The notes beneath the pieces were generated by a model that was given only the letters and a program-made list of their open reading frames with translations, did no database searches and was not told the DNA's origin. From NCBI GenBank assembly GCA_022036555.1, contig CM039123.1:15350326-15414325 (forward strand): 64,000 nucleotides of DNA, read 5' to 3'. A program made the translations under genes and the position numbers. This document shows positions 58,312-64,000 of the stretch, in pieces. The stretch's first letter is position 1. The number at the start of each line of letters is the position of its first letter. The stretch is from Microstegium vimineum (lineage: Eukaryota; Streptophyta; Magnoliopsida; Poales; Poaceae).

Positions 58312-59496
58312 AAGATGATCTCCATCACATTCATCTCAATATATTGAAAACAATAGATAGCAAACAGTTAATAAAGTATAGGCTACATACTAACCTTAGC
58401 GTGGTGTGAGCGCAAACTTAAATAAAAGTAGTAACGGAAAAATAACTGATCATAGATATCATGGCACGCATATGATTGATACTATCTCAGTTTTATAATC
58501 TGGACAACAAACGAAGCAGACAAGAAAACGTGTTTTCGATTCCAGAGCTGCAGTGTGTAGACGGCCGCATGTACTTTGCTTGTTTTTTGGGATTCAAGCT
58601 GATTGATTGCCCGTTAACAAAGTAACGAGGTCAAATGGAACGGCTGATACAATGACGCTAGCAAGGAATCATTTTGATAAAATTATGGTCAGAGCTTGTG
58701 GTACCAAATTTTTTATTTTTCTCCTAGAGCTGAGACCTGCTTGAGAGCCTTGGTTGCAAATACTGTATACAATAGCACGTCGAAATGGCTACGTCGCACG
58801 TACGCACACTTGTACATCGCCGATAGGGCCAGCAATCGCTTGGTTATTTTGATGGCTGATAAGCTAGTTGTAGCTGTTTTTTAGCTGTTTTCTTGTGAGA
58901 TAAAAACTTTATTTCGATAGCTGATAAGGCGGCTGATAAGCCAAACAAACAGGCCGGTCGTGCTCAGCTGAAATTGTTTTCCTTTGAATTGTATGAACTG
59001 ATGTCCCAGTTTTATAATCTGATAGCGATATATAAACAACGTAAGAAATCTTATGAATTGGATTGCCATTACAAAATGAAAAACTGCAAACAACAGTAGC
59101 CGCAGTGTGCACTAAGCTGCAGTTCTGTATTACGGTAATAATAAGAAAAAGATTTGTTTACGCATCCCATCCGCATGGCGCGCTGCTGTTCGGTGTCCGG
59201 TCCACACGGACACCGCAACAAAATAATATCTCGTACCTGCTGCTTCGCTGGCAGTGACGACTTGAATGGGTCAACGGCCGCTTTCACAACGGATAGCTAC
59301 GTCGTGGAGTTGTATCGATTTTTTTTTCTGCGAGTTGTCTCGAGTTGTGTGAATAGCATGCAAACTCGCCCGCGCGATTTCAGTGAAGACTGAGATAAGG
59401 ATCTGATTAAGAAAATTGTTTTACCGCCAAATAGGAGGCCTGACACGACACGTACGGTGTTAGTTTCGATTGTTTGTTTAATGATTAGTATATATA
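58312..59496. other. Intergenic, no gene supported
   Basis: AT-rich. 58845-58960 contains 'gctgataag' four times and ends 'gccaaacaaacaggccgg', typical of the end of a hAT-like MITE, but its partner end was not found. Open frames at 59063-59393 carry no known domain. Confidence 0.4.
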
Positions 59497-59735
59497 CTCC
59501 CTCTATATCCGATTTAAAAATAACAGCGACACAATCTACCATCTCTTATTTTTATAAATTTTTTTTATAGAATAATGATATATGTATACTTTTATGAAAA
59601 TATTTTTGAAAACAAATCTATTCATATAATTTTTATATTTGTAATCTCAATAACATAAAAGTTATTAATAATTTATATTCTCAATCTTTGATCAAAATTT
59701 GTCCAAAACAACTTCTAAATCACACACAGAGGGAG
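59497..59735. mobile_element. Stowaway-like MITE, TSD TA
   Basis: CTCCCTCTATATCCGATTTA at the left and 'taaatcacacacagagggag' at the right, flanked by TA on both sides (59495-59496 and 59736-59737). 239 bp, AT-rich. A second left half of a similar element ('ctccctcgtttttcaaag') begins at about 59942 without a matching right end. Confidence 0.75.
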
Positions 59736-60047
59736 TACCCCAAGTATATAATTAGATCTTAAATAAAGCTAGATCTACGACAGCCAGCACTCTGCAAATA
59801 AGCTACTCCCTGTCCACAAAATGAGAATGGGTGGGATTAAAGTGTTTTCTATAATATAAAGGCTTCTGGCATACTAATTCAAAAACATTAAACCATTACT
59901 ATTGGATTGTCATTTATGACATCGATAAACTGAAAAGGTACTCCCTCGTTTTTCAAAGTACAAGTTATTGTAGTTTCCTTTCTAATTCAAATATCTTTAA
60001 TCTTGACTAGGGTTTCAGAAAAAAAATGAACCAACATCTATATTATA

Positions 60048-60347
60048 GGCTCTGTTTGGATCCATGGTCTAAAGTTTAGACCCTGCACTTTTAGCACTTC
60101 TTTTAGACCCATGAATCCAAACAGAGGTCTAAAATATGGTCTAAAGACATTGGGTCTAAAGCAGAGTCTAAAATTTTTAGCACCAAAAAAGATGCTAAAG
60201 AGGATCTAAAGGTGCACAACATACTTTTAGACCATGGATCGAAACATCATAGTTTGCATGTTCTGGAGTCTAAACTTTAGACCCACATTAGAGTCTAAAC
60301 TTTAGACCCAAACTTTAGACCATGGTCTAATGGATCCAAACACCACC
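60048..60347. mobile_element. 300 bp MITE, TSD ATA
   Basis: The left end is GGCTCTGTTTGGATCCATGG; the right end is '...atggatccaaacaccacc', an inverted repeat with mismatches. ATA flanks both sides (60045-60047 and 60348-60350). The interior repeats 'tctaaactttagaccca' and its inverse several times, so most of the element can fold. The 3 bp target suggests PIF/Harbinger, but that is inference. Confidence 0.72.
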
Positions 60348-60369
60348 ATAGTATCAAATTAGTTTCATT

Positions 60370-61469
60370 TCCCAACCCCCCGCGTCGTCTCTCTCAGGCG
60401 ACACGGGGGATCCCACTGCCGCCACCCCTCGGGCCTCTCCAAGGGCCACCCCGGCCGCCGTCGCCGCTCCTCCCCGGTTTGCGGCGACGGTGGTCCGCTT
60501 CCCTTCCTCAGCCCCGTCCTTTCCCTCTTCTTGTCCTCCACCGGCTCTCTCACAGCCATTCTCTCCCCTCGTCTATCTCCATTGGCGGCTGTGGCGGCCG
60601 GCCCGTGGGTGGATCCGTCTCTCTAGCGGGCGGTTCAGGTGGATCCGGACCTGGGGTAGCCGCGTGGGCAACGCCTGCAGCCGGGGCTTCTTGGGTGACG
60701 GCGGCTGGATCTAGATCTGGCCGCCAACACCCTCCTCCCCTGCGGCGGATGATCTGGACGGCGACATGTTTCAACGCCCGACGACCGGTTCACGAAGCGG
60801 CAGTTTGGGTGAAAACCCTGCTTGGTATCTTACGCCGGGCCGGTGGCGGTGGTACTCACTGTGCCTCGCATCTTGTTGAAGTCGTCACTGAAGCTGTTGC
60901 GCCCGTGGGCGTTCAATAACTGGGTGAAAACCTAGCCTGGTTTCTCCGGGCCAATGGCGGTGGCGCAGTTGGCGCGTCGTCGAAGTTGTTGTTCGTCAGA
61001 GCCAGGATTTCCTACCGCGTGTTACCTTGCAGCACAGCTCAAAACAGAGGTGGCGCTAGATGGCGTAACAGCTCGGCTTTTGGTGGGCAGGCTTACGTCT
61101 ACACCAAATGCTTTGTGCGGTTGCCTTAGAAAAAACATCCAGTCTTCAATAGTGGTCAGTCTTCAATAGTGGTCAGTGTTCAACGTTTTCAGTACATTTT
61201 TAGGTCTGACAAACGTATTTTTAGCGGCTTTGTATCGACGTTAGTGATCTTATTCTAGTGGAGTTGTCATCACGTTGATGATCTTATTCTAGTAGAGTTG
61301 ACATCACGGAGTAAGCCTGTTTGTCGCGTAGAACTACTCGAGCTCCTTGTTGGAGATGTAATTTTTTCCATCAGTTTCTTTCTTTTTAATTTTCATGTTG
61401 TAATAATTTGGTCTGATTCTACCCACGGGTAGATGAAGTCGGATAGTTTGTATCCTTTATCTAAAAAAA
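60370..61469 (+). mobile_element. Poly(A) retroposon, 14 bp TSD
   Basis: A 1.1 kb insert ending 'tatctaaaaaaa' and flanked by the perfect 14-base duplication AAATTAGTTTCATT (60356-60369 and 61467-61480, overlapping the A-tail). These are the signs of LINE-driven target-primed insertion. The first half is GC-rich with open frames (60479-60919) that match no domain I know. 'gggtgaaaacc' occurs twice (60808 and 60921). The 3' part has tandem repeats 'agtcttcaatagtggtc' (61139-61172) and 'gatcttattctagt' (61248 and 61281). It could be a truncated LINE, a composite SINE-like unit, or a non-coding retrotranscript. Confidence 0.72.
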
Positions 61470-61480
61470 TTAGTTTCATT

Positions 61481-62527
61481 GAAATCTTCTTGAATCATGT
61501 CTTAATAGTATATTTAAACTAGCATATGTAATATAATTTTCTAAAAACTTATGAAAGATAAAATAATTTTGGCTGAGGGAAACGGTAAGTGCATTATAAT
61601 TTGACATTGGTTAGAGAGTGGGGTTTAAGACTTCTATATAGTCCACAAACTACAATCTTGGTTGTCCTCTCTGGGTTTATGGGGTTTATGGACCGTAGCC
61701 TGTGGACGATTAGATTATGAAAGGCCGATTGTAAAAAAATGTACTGTTTGGATTAGCTAGAACTTTTAACACGCACAATCTGGTATAAGCTAACAAGAGA
61801 CACTTTGTGGGTTGTAAAAGCTATATTGTAAAGGTGGAACAAAAGCTATTTTTTGGGACCCTAAGCCTAAATTGTGAAAGCTACATTACATAATTTAGTG
61901 AGATCCAAACAAGTTGCTCCATTGTGACAAAAAGAGTTTGATCAGGCCTTGGGAACACTAATTACTATGGCACAAGGGAAAACGTCGCGACTCCTACAAC
62001 AATGAATTGCAAACACAAAGAAGTTATAGCTCCGCCATAGTACGACTCCAGTGAAGGAACCAGAGCCCATCCATACTGGCCCTTACTTCTTTCAAACCTA
62101 GGTGCCTGGTCCGTTCACCAGTTGCGAAGATCATAGTCGATTGGCATGCATGACAAACCTTGATGTTCTCATCATTGTTTTGTGGTAATAATCTTGACTG
62201 CCTTAACCCGATGCTTTGCATCGACAAAAACATTGCCTACGTCTACCCCTTGCACGACTCAATCTTTTAAAAACTGTTATGCTATATTCTTCACCATGAT
62301 TTTGTTTGCCGAGTGACCCCTTTTGTCTCTTCTTTTTGTATCTAGGATGTTGTGAGCCTATGACCATGCTCTTAATTGTTTTTCAAATTCAAATACTCAT
62401 GCCATAGTACTATACGTGTGGGTGCAAGAAGCAATTTAGATTCTTAGGTCATTCTCCATAATTGTGTTACAAAATATACTAAAATTATGGAATTATTCTC
62501 CATTAGCCACCTAAACACCACTAGGGA
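61481..62527. other. Intergenic with a possible small MITE
   Basis: 61740-61915 lies between 'tactgtttggatta' and 'gagatccaaacaag', facing arms that suggest a small MITE. A 70-codon minus-strand frame at 62024-62233 has no known domain. Nothing else recognised. Confidence 0.35.
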
Positions 62528-63352
62528 GATATAGATGTCCATGCAACTCGTGGCCCGTTGGCACGGTATTTTAACCCGACACCACGACATAGCCTGTGAC
62601 TATAGCAGGCCCAGGCTGGCCCAGTTCGATGGAGCAGGCTGTGCCTGGCCCGCACCCCGAGCATGTAGGGCTGGCATGGCACGACCCGAAATTTAGTGGC
62701 GGCCTGGTGTCTACCTCAGGCTGTTAAAGGCCCACGTTCATATTCCCACAAGCCATGTCGCCTACAGTTGTTTCCCTACGCATGCCGTAGTGCCGCACTT
62801 GCTACTTGTTGCAGAATTCACAAGGCGCTTGCGCAGACTCCTTCCCTTCTCCTCTCGCGCGCCCTAAACTCTGCCCCCAACTCCCCAAGCTTCGTAGCTC
62901 CGCACATGGCCTCTAACTTCTTTGCTCGCCGACGTATAGACGTGAGCGCGAATGTTGCATCCCCTCGCGCAAGCGCGAACAAGCGCTGGCCCAGAGCACG
63001 AATGTTGTGTCCCCTCGTGCGAGCACAGACAACGTCATGGGAGCGAGTGCCGGCACAAAAGGTCTTCCTCGACACCCTCTCCGCTCTGCCCTGAGCTCCG
63101 CCTTTGTCAGATCTGGTGTCAAGGGCAGTGAGGATGAGGTCACTGGCGACCACCACCACCTTCCCCTATAGCACTGCCTCCCTTTCCCTTCTCTCTGGAC
63201 CTCGAGCTGGTCCGGCTGGCTGGTTGTCATACTTTTCGGAGTGGCACGGACAAAAAAAATGGTCCATGGTACCGTGCCTAGGCCGTCGCTTAGGCCATTG
63301 GCCCTAAGAGGCATGGGCCCATACCCGCCCGGCCTGTTGGACATCTATAGAG
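62528..63352. mobile_element. Possible hAT-like element with inverted ends
   Basis: The left end 'atatagatgtccatgcaact' faces the right end 'ctgttggacatctatag'. Next to both ends are GC-rich 'ggcacgg' and 'ggccc' repeats (62560-62700 and 63240-63340), a composition seen in grass hAT-like repeats. The interior is GC-rich with open frames on both strands but no transposase. Target duplications are not clear. Confidence 0.4.
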
Positions 63353-64000
63353 GGAGAGTAACCAAAAATGGATATTTCATTTGTGTTTCAATTAAGTTCT
63401 TTCTCATTTTCCTTAAAGAATTCGATTCTAGAATAGCCGTCAAATAGTTTGGAAGAAGTGAGAGAATCACCGTAGAAATATTTTCAAGAAGAATTGAAAT
63501 CTAAAACGTTTTGAGGGGAATATGAACTTTACAAAGGAGCCCCAGCTAGCTGTACCTGATAAAATATGTGTGAGTCTTTATATATAAATAAAAAGGCTAG
63601 GGGGAGAGAGTGTTTTTCTTGCAAACACAAACACAGAGTATTTCTTGCACATGCCAATGTAGTTTTCTTATCTTCTTCTGAAACTAGATGCCAATGTAGT
63701 TGAAACTGAGGAATTCGTGTTGCAACAACATCCACTGTTTTTCTAGGGCCATATCCGTTGAATTTGGTGACTAGCGCAGCGCGATAATTGGGGGTGGGTG
63801 CGTGGTGGAGACTCGAAGTCGTCGATGTGTGTTGCTAGCCTGCTCAAGAGCTAACTGCGTTCGCACTTCACACTCATCATGTCCTTGTCATTAACCAAGT
63901 TTCTCCGTAATGGCTGCGAGGGGTGGACTTCAGGCTCCGCCACTCCGGTCATGGCGAAACGGAATCCGCCGGGGCAGAAAACGGCAAAAAGATAAGTAAC
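63353..64000. other. Right end of the window, no gene supported
   Basis: AT-rich, turning GC-rich after 63770. A 28-codon frame at 63909 (MAARGGLQAPP...) ends just before the window border. It is too short to call. Confidence 0.35.

Noticed and set aside
60479..60919. 146-codon open frame in the retroposon
   Set aside because: GC-rich, open in other frames, no domain, and it starts without a clear ATG; treated as non-coding.
62024..62233. 70-codon frame with a CHAC motif suggesting a zinc finger
   Set aside because: A single CxxC without the rest of a finger; probably chance.

Overview
The window is plant nuclear DNA, almost certainly from a grass. Evidence: a GC-rich, intronless AP2/ERF gene typical of grasses; grass-type Stowaway and Tourist MITEs; two Sirevirus-like Ty1/copia elements; two CACTA elements; and a plant RTE-type LINE. 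I saw no bacterial operons, CRISPR array, rRNA or tRNA gene. Species cannot be decided from the sequence alone. Percent identities and copy-to-copy comparisons below were judged by eye.

Layout. 1-11.5 kb is layered LTR-retrotransposon debris: old LTR fragments, a 3.1 kb solo LTR with a perfect 5 bp target duplication (2616-5755), and a copia relic that keeps only gag (about 5.8-9.7 kb). 12.2-13.6 kb holds the only convincing cellular gene, a 131-residue group IX ERF transcription factor with a Stowaway MITE in its proximal promoter. 14.0-18.5 kb has a small non-autonomous CACTA element with a Tourist-like MITE inside it, more MITEs, and a GC-rich stretch that may be a dead gene fragment. 19.55-41.52 kb is one nested structure: Sirevirus-like element A (minus strand, LTRs of about 1.55 kb, TSD GACCA) carrying a second Sirevirus-like element B (24.44-32.72 kb, minus strand, TSD ACACT). 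41.5-43.2 kb is a much older decayed copia LTR and a fragment of reverse transcriptase. 45.17-50.62 kb is a CACTA element (plus strand) with a broken TNP2-type transposase and a second reading frame ending in a Ulp1-like protease domain. 50.6-64 kb holds further MITEs, a 5'-truncated RTE LINE (56.6-58.3 kb), a MITE (60.05-60.35 kb) and a 1.1 kb poly(A) retroposon with a 14 bp target duplication (60.37-61.47 kb).

How it works together. All transposon reading frames are broken, largely by stops that look like C-to-T or G-to-A transitions, as expected for methylated heterochromatin. The nesting gives a relative history: the decayed LTR at 41.5-43.1 kb is oldest, then A, then B inside A; likewise the Tourist-like MITE postdates its CACTA host. 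The most unusual signals are the clustered GTCCGGAC palindromes in the LTRs of A, a third palindrome cluster with a TATA-like box between pol and the 3' ORF of A, the two dissimilar LTRs of B, and a deletion-fusion inside the CACTA coding region.
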